The notes under the pieces were generated by a model, which was given only the letters and a program-made list of their open reading frames with translations, was not told the origin of the DNA and did not search any database. This document shows positions 42,917 through 51,021 of a DNA stretch of 64,000 bases, piece by piece; the stretch's first letter is position 1; every line of letters begins with the position of its first letter. The DNA is taken from positions 744,001 to 808,000 of the forward strand of contig CBDFFP010000002.1 of the NCBI GenBank assembly GCA_965246855.1. Direction: 5' to 3'. The DNA comes from UBA1952 sp965246855. Its GTDB lineage: Bacteria > Bacteroidota > Bacteroidia > Chitinophagales > Chitinophagaceae. A program made the translations under genes and the position numbers.

Positions 42917-43882
42917 ATGACTATCACCCAGTTGGAGTATATCGTTGGCGTGGCCACCTACCAAAGTTTTGTAGCCGCCGCCGAGAAATGTTTTGTGACA
43001 CAGCCCACGCTGAGTATGCAGATTCAGAAGCTGGAAGAAGAACTGGGCATCAAGCTTTTTGACCGCAGTAAGCACCCGATTGCCGTTACCGAAATTGGCA
43101 CCGTGGTGGTAGCACAGGCCAAAGAAGCACTGGCCGAAATCCGGAAAATCCACACCATTATTCAAGACAAAGAAGGCAAGATGACTGGCCGTTTCCGGCT
43201 GGCAGTTATCCCCACGCTGGCACCCACGATTTTGCCTTTGTTGCTGCCGCGTTTTGCCGAAACACACCCCGACCTGCGCCTTCAAGTGCACGAGATGGAA
43301 ACCCGCGTTTTGCTGCGCGCCCTGCGCGATAATGAGATAGACGTGGGCCTTCTGAGTATGCCTGTAGAGGAGAACGGCATCCGCGAATACCCGATTTTTG
43401 AGGAGCCGCTCGTGGTGTATTTTTCGGCGCAAGGTTGCGAAGAAGCACTTGCCAAAAAGCACATCACGCCCGCCGATATCGACCTAGAGAAAGTGTGGCT
43501 CTTGAACGAAGGCCATTGCCTGCGCAACCAGATTTTCGACCTGTGCAGCGACTATCTGGACAAGTTGAAGCAGGACATGGCCTTCCGCTACGACAGCAGC
43601 AATGTGGAAACGCTTCACCGCATGGTGGACGCCAATCCGGGCACGCTCACGGTGTTGCCGGAGATGTCTCTGCAATCGTTTAACGAAGACATGCTGGACC
43701 GCGTGCGCTATTTTGAAACCCCGGAGCCGGTGCGCGAAGTAGGGCTGGTAACCACCGATTATTTCGTCCACAAAAGCTTTCTGGAAAGCCTGACCAAGAC
43801 GATATCCAACCTTGTGCCAGAAAAGATGCGCACCCACAAAAAAGGCCGCAAAGTGTTGCGTATTCAGAGCGCGCGGTTGTAA
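42917..43882 (+). CDS. oxyR: Peroxide-responsive LysR-type regulator OxyR
   Basis: 321 residues. N-terminal winged helix with FVAAAEKCFVTQPTLSMQIQKLEEELGIKLFDRS. The effector domain carries GHCLRNQIFDLC: C201 and C210, separated by eight residues as C199 and C208 of E. coli OxyR, so the redox switch is retained. It activates catalase/peroxiredoxin genes on oxidation; no such target is in the window. Confidence 0.94.
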   Translation: MTITQLEYIVGVATYQSFVAAAEKCFVTQPTLSMQIQKLEEELGIKLFDRSKHPIAVTEIGTVVVAQAKEALAEIRKIHTIIQDKEGKMTGRFRLAVIPTLAPTILPLLLPRFAETHPDLRLQVHEMETRVLLRALRDNEIDVGLLSMPVEENGIREYPIFEEPLVVYFSAQGCEEALAKKHITPADIDLEKVWLLNEGHCLRNQIFDLCSDYLDKLKQDMAFRYDSSNVETLHRMVDANPGTLTVLPEMSLQSFNEDMLDRVRYFETPEPVREVGLVTTDYFVHKSFLESLTKTISNLVPEKMRTHKKGRKVLRIQSARL

Positions 43883-43924
43883 TAGAATGCCGGGCGTACC
43901 GTGTATTAAGCCCTCTGGGAAAAC

Positions 43925-43991
43925 TAATTGCCACGCCCTTTAGGGAGTGGATGAGGCACAGCCCACAGCGGAAGGCTTCAACTCTTTAGCG
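43925..43991. repeat. CCACGCCCTTTAGGG repeat, copy 2
   Basis: Matches 42237-42313 (CCACGCCCTTTAGGGAGTGG..CACAGCGGAAGGCTT..CTCTTTAGCGCG). It overlaps the 3' end of the next gene: its last residues Leu-Lys-Ser and stop are encoded inside the repeat. Confidence 0.78.
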
Positions 43992-44661
43992 CGTCCATGT
44001 GTTCGCTTTTCCAAACCACAATCCGGTTTATCCCATGCGCCAACACCTTGTAACCGGGAACCACCACACCAAGCGTCTCTTCCAGTCTCACCCATTCCTC
44101 CGGCTGATTAATGATGAAGTTCATTACCATATTTCCGTGCGGGCGCAGCAGGAAAAGACATTGTTTTAAAAACGGAAGCCCTACCGCAAACGGCGGCACC
44201 ACCCGGCCCCGGAAAATATCAATCACCAAACAGTCAAACGTCCGGTCTTCGCGCGTCACGTAGTCGGCAGCGTCTTCGCAAATCAGTTCTACGTGATCGG
44301 CGTGGCCGTCCTCGGCAAGGATTTCTGCGGCCAGCGAAAGGATTTCCTCGTCTAAATCCACCAGTGTTATCTGCGGGCGCGCGCGGTGCTTTTTATCCAG
44401 CACAGAGACCGCACTGCCCAAACCTGCACCCAAAATCAGCACGGCCTTCCAACCGGAAATTTCTTTTTTTAAAGCCCCAAAAGCCTTAAGCAGCGGTGCG
44501 TAAGCTACACCATCAGAATAATAAGCATCCTCTGTAGAAAGCTGCCAACGACCTTGATAGCGCAGCAATTCCAGACGTGCGTGTTGGGGGCTTTGCGTAT
44601 TGAAAACGCGCACTGGAACCAAAAGGCTCAGCGCGCGTTGAAGAAAGTTTAAGCGAGGCAA
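43978..44661 (-). CDS. Spermidine-synthase-like protein (PABS-type methyltransferase fold)
   Basis: 227 residues with an apparent TTG start at 44661; no in-frame ATG lies nearby. VLILGAGLGSAVSVL is the nucleotide-binding loop; TLVDLDEEILSLA, ELICEDAADYV and FDCLVIDIFRG follow the aminopropyltransferase order. The normal catalytic Asp-Tyr pattern is not clear and the protein is shorter than real spermidine synthases, so it may have another role. It ends within a dispersed repeat. Confidence 0.72.
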   Translation of the reverse strand: MPRLNFLQRALSLLVPVRVFNTQSPQHARLELLRYQGRWQLSTEDAYYSDGVAYAPLLKAFGALKKEISGWKAVLILGAGLGSAVSVLDKKHRARPQITLVDLDEEILSLAAEILAEDGHADHVELICEDAADYVTREDRTFDCLVIDIFRGRVVPPFAVGLPFLKQCLFLLRPHGNMVMNFIINQPEEWVRLEETLGVVVPGYKVLAHGINRIVVWKSEHMDALKS

Positions 44662-44676
44662 AAGAAGTGCAGCTTC

Positions 44677-45492
44677 TTACCGGCCTTGCGGGCGGTAATA
44701 TTTCATGGCTTCCGGCAGCAGCCGTTGGATATTAGCAATCCGCGTAGCGTCGGAGGGGTGTGTACTCAAGATTTCGGGTGGCTTGTTGTTGCCGCTTGCC
44801 GCCGCCATGCGCTGCCAGAACGGAATGGCTTCGTTAGGATTATACCCGCCGAGCGCCGCGAAAATAAGGCCCATTCTATCCGCTTCCGATTCCTGATTCC
44901 GAGCAAATTTGAGCGTTCCCAACTGGCCGCCAATACCCACCGCCATGTTGAAAAGATTGGCCGCCTGCGAAGGCTTGGTAGAGATAATGGCACCGAGCGT
45001 CTGACTGCCCGCCTGCAGCGCCAGTTGCTGGCTCATGCGCTCGGCGCTGTGGCGCGCCACGGCATGGCCTATTTCATGGCCCATCACGATGGAAAGTCCG
45101 GCTTCGTTTTGCGTCAGCGGAAGTAATCCGCTATACACCACCACCTTGCCGCCGGGCATACACCATGCATTGGCTTCATTGCTGGTCACGAGGTTAAACT
45201 CCCACTGATAGCCTTCTATCGCCGACTGCTGGCCGATACTTGCGAGATACGATTGCACGGCCCCCTGGAGGCGTGTTCCAACGCGTTTCACCATAGCCGC
45301 ATCTCGCTGTGCAGCGGGTACAGGGCGGTTTTCCGACAGGAAAGAGGTGTATTGCTGGTTGGCCATTTGCACCATCTGGCCTTCATCCACCAGCGAAAGC
45401 CCGCGCCGACCCGTTACGGGATTGGTATAGCAGGCCGAAAGAGAAAGAGTTGCAGAGAGCGCAAGCGCGGCAAAAGAAAATTTTCGGTTCAT
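44677..45492 (-). CDS. M48-family metalloprotease lipoprotein (BepA/LoiP-like)
   Basis: 271 residues. Lipobox LSLSAC with Cys21; zinc motif HEIGH at 139-143 and the third ligand in ESEADRMG. The order CYTNPVTGRRGLSLVDE, MPGGKVVVYSGLLPLTQNEAGLSIVMGHEIGHAVARHSAERMS is typical of the periplasmic M48 proteases that control outer-membrane protein quality. No TPR domain, unlike BepA. It lies 16 bp upstream of the spermidine-synthase-like gene on the same strand. Confidence 0.92.
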   Translation of the reverse strand: MNRKFSFAALALSATLSLSACYTNPVTGRRGLSLVDEGQMVQMANQQYTSFLSENRPVPAAQRDAAMVKRVGTRLQGAVQSYLASIGQQSAIEGYQWEFNLVTSNEANAWCMPGGKVVVYSGLLPLTQNEAGLSIVMGHEIGHAVARHSAERMSQQLALQAGSQTLGAIISTKPSQAANLFNMAVGIGGQLGTLKFARNQESEADRMGLIFAALGGYNPNEAIPFWQRMAAASGNNKPPEILSTHPSDATRIANIQRLLPEAMKYYRPQGR

Positions 45493-45564
45493 TTTTGGAG
45501 GGATGAAAAAGCGTGAAAAAGGCGTGTAAGCAATTTGCGTACCAGCGGAAAGAAAAACGCAACC

Positions 45565-46191
45565 TTATTTCCGGTTGCGTTTTCCAAGTTTCACTTTGCT
45601 TTCATTACCTTGTATGAGGCGATTAATATTTTTGTGATGCGTCAGGATAACCATCAAGGCCGTCGCTACGGCGAAAATCTTGTAGGTCAGTTCTGGCTCG
45701 CGGAAGATGAAGAAAATAAGCACTGGAAAAGCAATGCTCGCTACGATAGAGGAAAGCGAAACGTAGCGCGTGAGGAACAGCATGAACAGAAACACGGCCA
45801 CCAGACTAAGTGCTACCAACGACTGAATCGCCAATATCATCCCGAACAGCGTGGCGATCCCTTTTCCGCCCCGGAAATCCGCCCAAACAGGAAAGATGTG
45901 TCCAATCACCGCCGCAAGGCCGAGAAAGATTTGAATATTGGTTGTCGCTTCCGGGAGTCCGTTATACTGCGACAGAAAAGAAAGCTTTACCGCCGCAAGA
46001 CCTTTGAGCATGTCCACAATCATTACGCCCGTTCCGGCTTTTGGCCCCAAGACGCGGAAGGTGTTGGTCGCGCCTGCGTTGCCACTACCATGTTCGCGGA
46101 TATCCAAGCCATATAGCCTCTTACTCACCCACACAGCAGTGGGTATAGAACCAATAAGATAGGCCAGTACAATCAGGATCACTATATTCAT
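45565..46191 (-). CDS. plsY: Glycerol-3-phosphate acyltransferase PlsY
   Basis: 208 residues from the ATG at 46191. Five or more membrane helices and the PlsY motifs GSGNAGATNTFRVLG and GHIFPVWADFRGGKGIAT. It acylates glycerol-3-phosphate with acyl-phosphate in the inner membrane, first step of phospholipid synthesis. prmA lies 61 bp upstream on the same strand. The basic C-terminus (KVKLGKRNRK) is cytoplasmic. Confidence 0.95.
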   Translation of the reverse strand: MNIVILIVLAYLIGSIPTAVWVSKRLYGLDIREHGSGNAGATNTFRVLGPKAGTGVMIVDMLKGLAAVKLSFLSQYNGLPEATTNIQIFLGLAAVIGHIFPVWADFRGGKGIATLFGMILAIQSLVALSLVAVFLFMLFLTRYVSLSSIVASIAFPVLIFFIFREPELTYKIFAVATALMVILTHHKNINRLIQGNESKVKLGKRNRK

Positions 46192-46252
46192 AAAAACACA
46201 GTTCTGAAAAGAGAGACTGTAAATATAGGTCCAGAAATGGAAACCGGGATTT

Positions 46253-47143
46253 CTAAAGCACAAAAAACTGCCGTTTCGCTCCTTTTTGAGAACGAACAGC
46301 AGAAGACCTTAGGTAAAGGTTGTCTTTTTCAAAACGCAGACACGCCCAGTTCCCCTCATGCAGCGCAACGGACAAAAGCAACTTTCTCCCTTCAAAAGCT
46401 TCGCGCAAAAGCGGCTCGTCTTCTACCAGAATCCCGCTTAGCAAGAGGCTCCCGCCGGGATTTAATTTCTCCGCCAGACCGTCGGCGTAATGCAGCAGAA
46501 TGTTGCGGTTGATGTTGGCGAGAATCACGTCGAAAGACTCGCCTTCCGTTTTTTCAAGAGAATCTTCTTCAATCCGCAATCGTTGGCAGTTGTTTGCTTT
46601 CGCATTTTCCTGCGCGTTCTCCACTGCGCCGCCGTCGTTCTCTATCGCTATTACTGCCTCCGCGCCCAGCCTCTCTGCCAGAATCGCCAGCACGCCCGTT
46701 CCCGCGCCAAAATCCAGCACTTTTTTCCCCTTAAAATCCAGCACTTCCATCATCATCACCATCATCCGTGTGGTGGCGTGATGGCCCGTCCCGAAAGACA
46801 TTTTCGGCGTGATGCAGATTTCGTGTTGAAAACCTTTTTCCGGCGCGTGGAAATGTGCGCGGATGCGGCAGAACATCCCGATTTCCACCGGCTCAAAGCT
46901 GCTCTCCCAAAGCGCATTCCAGTTTTGGGGCGCAACGTCGGAAATGCTTACTTCCAAGCCTTCCAACACGCGCCGCGCTTCGGCTTCGCTAATCGTTCCG
47001 GTAAATCCGTAAGCCTTGAGAGAGTATTCGTTTTCCTCAAAACCATCAAAACCCACCTCCACAAGATGTGCAATCAGGATTTCCCTTTCTTGCGCGTTGT
47101 GTGTGGCGATAGTCCATTCCTGTTGGCGCGTGTCTGCTGTCAT
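46253..47143 (-). CDS. prmA: Ribosomal protein L11 methyltransferase PrmA
   Basis: 296 residues. N-terminal L11-recognition domain (about 1-95), then the SAM-binding domain with MSFGTGHHATTRM, VLDFGAGTGVLAILAERLG, AIENDGGAVENA and ILANINRNILL. The usual C-terminus ends at about EGNWACLRF; here about 25 further, basic residues (KDNLYLRSSAVRSQKGAKRQ) follow, perhaps gained by loss of an earlier stop. Confidence 0.93.
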   Translation of the reverse strand: MTADTRQQEWTIATHNAQEREILIAHLVEVGFDGFEENEYSLKAYGFTGTISEAEARRVLEGLEVSISDVAPQNWNALWESSFEPVEIGMFCRIRAHFHAPEKGFQHEICITPKMSFGTGHHATTRMMVMMMEVLDFKGKKVLDFGAGTGVLAILAERLGAEAVIAIENDGGAVENAQENAKANNCQRLRIEEDSLEKTEGESFDVILANINRNILLHYADGLAEKLNPGGSLLLSGILVEDEPLLREAFEGRKLLLSVALHEGNWACLRFEKDNLYLRSSAVRSQKGAKRQFFVL

Positions 47144-47164
47144 TTTTTTAAGAATTGCTGTTTA

Positions 47165-47202
47165 TAAAAAATGGCCGTCCTTTTTAGAGGCAGCCATTTT
47201 TT
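47165..47202 (-). terminator. Rho-independent terminator of the OmpA-family gene
   Basis: AAAATGGCTGCCTCT and GGACGGCCATTTTT pair on the minus strand, directly behind the gene at 47225. Confidence 0.8.
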
Positions 47203-47224
47203 AAGAAGAATTTGAAGGAAAACA

Positions 47225-49420
47225 CTACTGCTTATTCACGCGACCGCCGGGTTTTGCCGATTCGCTTTCTGCATCCGCAGGCTCTGGCTTTTCCGGGTTG
47301 GTGCTTTCGTCTTGTTGCAGGTTTTTAGACTGCGCATCGATAGAGCCAGGGCGGGCAGAATTGAACTGTACACGGCGGCCTGCTTCGTCGCCTACAATAC
47401 GGAACTCAGTGCGGCGATTGGCTTGGCGTCCCCGTGGGTTGTCTTCACCGTTTACTTCATTCGGTGCTGCCGGAATTTCGGAACCAAAACCACGGGCCTT
47501 CATGCGGTCTGCATTAATTCCTTTGGTTTGCAGGTATCCCAGCACGCTTTCCGCACGGCGACGGCTCAACTCACGGTTGTAATCACTTGTACCAATCGCG
47601 TCGGCATGGCTGTAGATGTCCACCGAAAGCGCCGGGTTATCGCGCATAAACGAAACAAGTGTATCCAGCGCAGCTACAGATTCAGAACGCAAATCCGCCT
47701 TGTCGTAATCGTAGTAAATGTTGTTCACGCGGAAAGCCATGTCCACGCTGTCCAACAAAATTGTGGCAGCAATATCGCCGTCCGGATCGCTCCGCTTGAT
47801 GCTGGTGGTGCTCACCGTGGCACGGCTGCTGAAATAGCTTGGCTTGTCGCCGGTAATTACGTAGTTGTGTCCGCGCGCCGTAGCAAAGGAGAAAGTACCG
47901 TCCGTGCTGTTATAAGTACGCTGTGTGCCGGTTTCATCCACGATGCGCACCACCACGTTGGAAACAGGCTGATTGGTACGGCGGTTCAGCACACGGCCCA
48001 CAGCGCGAAGCTTCGGCTCATACTGAATGCGCCAGATGTCGTCGCAACAGGTTGGATTCTTCAGGGAGATAGAGCCAATGCGGTTAGAAACGAGATACGC
48101 ATCCGGCTTGCCAACGGGGTCTTTAATAAAGTAAAGCTCATCAGCAGAGGTGTTGATTGGATAGCCCAAATTGGCGAGGTTGGTGTAGCGGGAAGGTCCA
48201 CCATCGGCGCTGAAAATATCAAAGCCGCCCATTGTTACCCAGCCATCGGAGGCGAAATACAGCTTACCCACGCGCGAGTCGTAGTACGGCGTAATCTCAT
48301 TGCCGGATGTGTTGATGCTTTTACCGGCATTCTGCGGACGGCGATACGTTCCGGTGCGCGGGTCGATTACCGAGTACCAGATATCATATCCGCCCCGGCT
48401 TTGCAGTTTGCGGTTGGAAGAGAAAAACAGGATTTCCTTTTTGCCCACCAGCGCCACGTAAGGTTGCGTGTTGCTTCCTTCTTCGTTGATGCCTTCGCCC
48501 AGCATTTGTGGGGCAGTCCATTCGCTGCCTTTAAAACTGGAAACAAAGATGCGGCACTTCACGCCGAGAGAATCACCCGTCTCGTCGCACTTGGTAAAGT
48601 AAAAACGCTCGCCGCCTGGCGAGAACGCACCGTTGCCGATATGGCCACGGGCATCATTAAAGCCACCGTCGCGGTAATCGAGCGGCCACTGGAAGGAATC
48701 TACCTGCGGCACCTCGTCCTGCTTTTTGCTGATAAGGAAGCGGCTGAGGTAGTTTTCGCGCTCGCGCTTGTCTACTGTCACCGGGCTGTTCTGCCGCATT
48801 GACGAGTAGAGTAACGCGCTGTCACCCATTGGCATCGGACTGGATTCTGTGTAAGCCGAGTTCACGTTCGGGCCTGCGTTCAGAATGGTCACCGCAACCG
48901 GGTCGTTCACCGAGATAGTAGCCATGCGCGCACCGTCAATTTCTTTCTGCGCCTGGATTTTCAGCTTCTTATATGCCTTCGGGTTGTCGGCAATAAACTT
49001 CTGAAAACGCTGGATTGATTCATCGTAGCGGCCCTGCATTTTCAGCATTATGGCTTCTTTGTAAATCGCCTCCGGATACAGTTTGGGTGTGAGTCCGTAC
49101 ACTTCCCCAAAGTATTTGGCTGCCGGCACGTAGTCGCGGGTAAACAAGTGGCTTTCCGCAAGCTGATACGTAAGGTATGGATTACGCGGCTCGGCCTCCT
49201 TGAGCTGCCCGTAATACTCAATGGCGCTGAAGTAAGAGCCCGCGCGGAAAAGGCCATCCGCCCAGCGAAGCTTTTTGTAGTAAGGGAGCGCGGCTACCGG
49301 ATCGTTCGCTTTGTTGCGATATCGTTCCTTTTGCTGCTGCGCTTCTGCGGGTGTTGTTCCCGCAGCAATAAAGCCTGTTATAGCAAGGGCCAGCCCGAGT
49401 TTCTTCATGTGCGTGTGCAT
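47225..49420 (-). CDS. TPR/PD40/OmpA-domain protein, T9SS-associated (PorE-like)
   Basis: 731 residues; MKKLGLALAITG at 49408 is an alternative start. Signal peptide, TPR-like helices (about 45-165), a PD40/WD40-type beta-propeller (about 185-455), a carboxypeptidase-regulatory-like beta sandwich (about 470-550) and an OmpA peptidoglycan-binding domain (NNIYYDYDKADLRSES..VDIYSHADAIGTSDYNRELSRRRAESVLGYL, about 565-680). This order equals PorE and related proteins that tie the T9SS outer-membrane complex to peptidoglycan. The tail is rich in Glu, Pro and Gln. It lies about 100 bp downstream of the PorP/SprF-type gene on the same strand. Confidence 0.9.
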   Translation of the reverse strand: MHTHMKKLGLALAITGFIAAGTTPAEAQQQKERYRNKANDPVAALPYYKKLRWADGLFRAGSYFSAIEYYGQLKEAEPRNPYLTYQLAESHLFTRDYVPAAKYFGEVYGLTPKLYPEAIYKEAIMLKMQGRYDESIQRFQKFIADNPKAYKKLKIQAQKEIDGARMATISVNDPVAVTILNAGPNVNSAYTESSPMPMGDSALLYSSMRQNSPVTVDKRERENYLSRFLISKKQDEVPQVDSFQWPLDYRDGGFNDARGHIGNGAFSPGGERFYFTKCDETGDSLGVKCRIFVSSFKGSEWTAPQMLGEGINEEGSNTQPYVALVGKKEILFFSSNRKLQSRGGYDIWYSVIDPRTGTYRRPQNAGKSINTSGNEITPYYDSRVGKLYFASDGWVTMGGFDIFSADGGPSRYTNLANLGYPINTSADELYFIKDPVGKPDAYLVSNRIGSISLKNPTCCDDIWRIQYEPKLRAVGRVLNRRTNQPVSNVVVRIVDETGTQRTYNSTDGTFSFATARGHNYVITGDKPSYFSSRATVSTTSIKRSDPDGDIAATILLDSVDMAFRVNNIYYDYDKADLRSESVAALDTLVSFMRDNPALSVDIYSHADAIGTSDYNRELSRRRAESVLGYLQTKGINADRMKARGFGSEIPAAPNEVNGEDNPRGRQANRRTEFRIVGDEAGRRVQFNSARPGSIDAQSKNLQQDESTNPEKPEPADAESESAKPGGRVNKQ

Positions 49421-49455
49421 CGTTTGAATGGGTATAAAAGTAGCCGCCGCGCGGT

Positions 49456-49494
49456 AAAAAAAGAAGGAGCCGGAAAAAATTTTTTCCGGCTCCT
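49456..49494 (-). terminator. Rho-independent terminator of the PorP/SprF-type gene
   Basis: Perfect stem AGGAGCCGGAAAAAA/TTTTTTCCGGCTCCT with a T-run on the minus strand, so the two T9SS genes seem to be separate transcripts or attenuated. Confidence 0.85.
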
Positions 49495-49518
49495 GTATTT
49501 TAGCCTTTTTCGGAGTGC

Positions 49519-50577
49519 TTAAAAACGCGCGCAGGGGTAAATCAAACGGCGTGCAAAATCAATTGGATTAGGGGCTGCGAAGCGAACGGAAAGCTCAAAA
49601 CCACCGTTGCCGCCAGTAGCAGTGTTCAGCGAAGAAGTGTTGTAATCATAGCTCGCGCCGATGCGTACACCCTTCACTTCCGCGCCTGCCGTGAACATAA
49701 AGGCGTCATCCTTCCGCCACCAGCCACCCGCAAAAATCTTGGTCGCGTAGGTGCGGAATTCCGGGTTGCCCACGATATAGCTGAACTCCGAACCGGCCAC
49801 CAGTTCATAGGTAGAAGCCTGCTGCTGATACAACACGCCGGGCTTAATAGCGAATCGCTCGCCCGTGTAGATAATCGCGCCCAGTTGGCCTGTGTAGCGA
49901 CGGTTGAGACCTACCTGGCTGTTTTTCTTTTGCTGGAAAGACTCCTGCGGCTGGTTGAGGTTATTGGCTCCGCCGCCAAGCGTAATGCCGAAATTCTCGC
50001 TGAAAGCATGCGCAAAAGCGAGGCCTACATTCACCGTGAAATAGTTCACGCGGTTATCCAGCCCGATGCCGCTTGTGCCTTGCTGGAAAACGTTGTTCTG
50101 AAACTCGTTGCCGAAATACAATTTGCTGATGTCCAGACTTTTTTGCGTGTATCCGCCCTGCAGACCAATACTCAAAGAAGTGTTCGGCCCATTAATACCG
50201 TTGCCCAGAAACTTGTGATAGGCAATAGAAGCCAGCACGCTGTTGTTGGAAAGATTGGCAGAACCGGCCCGGTCATTATAAAACTGAATGCCCGCTGCAA
50301 GATAATCGTCCACCGAAAGGTCATGGACGATAGGTGCATCCACGGAAGCGGCTACGGTTTTAAAAGCAGCATTGCCGCCCATCGCATCGCGCCACTGGTC
50401 GCGGTAAATAGCAGATGCCCGCAAACGGCCATCAAAAGCGCCGGTAAAAGCCGGGTTCACGAGCAGCGGCGTGGCGTCAAACTGCGTGAAGTGAACGTCC
50501 TGTGCAAAGGCAGCGGCAGACGAAAGCGAGAGCGTCGCTACAGTGGCAAGGCGAAGTAAAAATCTGTTGGAAGTCAT
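49519..50577 (-). CDS. Type IX secretion system PorP/SprF family outer-membrane protein
   Basis: 352 residues from the ATG at 50577. Signal peptide ending AAAFA, then QDVHFTQFDATPLLVNPAFTGAFDGRLRASAIYRDQWRDAMG, the hallmark of PorP/SprF barrels. Proteins of this family work with cognate PorE/SprD-like and secreted partners to display T9SS cargo. The pair with the downstream OmpA-domain gene is the usual layout. The giant cargo at 9847 and the metzincin at 23197 are possible clients. Confidence 0.92.
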   Translation of the reverse strand: MTSNRFLLRLATVATLSLSSAAAFAQDVHFTQFDATPLLVNPAFTGAFDGRLRASAIYRDQWRDAMGGNAAFKTVAASVDAPIVHDLSVDDYLAAGIQFYNDRAGSANLSNNSVLASIAYHKFLGNGINGPNTSLSIGLQGGYTQKSLDISKLYFGNEFQNNVFQQGTSGIGLDNRVNYFTVNVGLAFAHAFSENFGITLGGGANNLNQPQESFQQKKNSQVGLNRRYTGQLGAIIYTGERFAIKPGVLYQQQASTYELVAGSEFSYIVGNPEFRTYATKIFAGGWWRKDDAFMFTAGAEVKGVRIGASYDYNTSSLNTATGGNGGFELSVRFAAPNPIDFARRLIYPCARF

Positions 50578-50896
50578 ATGCGCGGATGAACTGCGTTCTA
50601 TTGAAAGAGAGCTTTTGAGCGATGGGGAAAAGACGGGTCGGGAGTGCGTCGGGAGTTGATTTTTCAAAGAAAAATTACAGGCCCTGCGGCGCTATAAAAA
50701 TGCTTTGAGAAAGACGCTTTGATGTTTGCTGATGAATGCTTCTGAACGGCTAAAAATACGGAAGGAATTGAACGCTGCAATAGCCGGGTAAAAAATCTGC
50801 ATGATAGGTCTTTTTTAAAGATACAAAAGCGCGTTTTAAGCTCCTGAAGCACCCCTTCCCGACAGCACTTTTTACCGCAAAAGAAACGGTTCAAAA

Positions 50897-50904
50897 TACC
50901 TTTG
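50897..50904 (+). promoter_or_regulatory. Putative -7 element of ftsK
   Basis: TACCTTTG is an exact TAnnTTTG match about 118 bp before the ftsK ATG. The 444-bp interval 50578-51021 shows no other gene. Confidence 0.5.
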
Positions 50905-51021
50905 TAAGAAAGACAGGCTTTCCCGGAGAAACCGTTGGGCTTCCGGCAACAGAAAGCCGTCTTTTCTGTATCCGCCTGCCCGCTTCATTGGCGTAGCTTC
51001 GCTTCTTCCCGCCCTATTTCC

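Noticed and set aside
42764..43462. Long N-terminal extension of the thioesterase on the strand opposite oxyR
   Set aside because: It is the antisense of oxyR; Cys/His-rich composition typical of a shadow frame.
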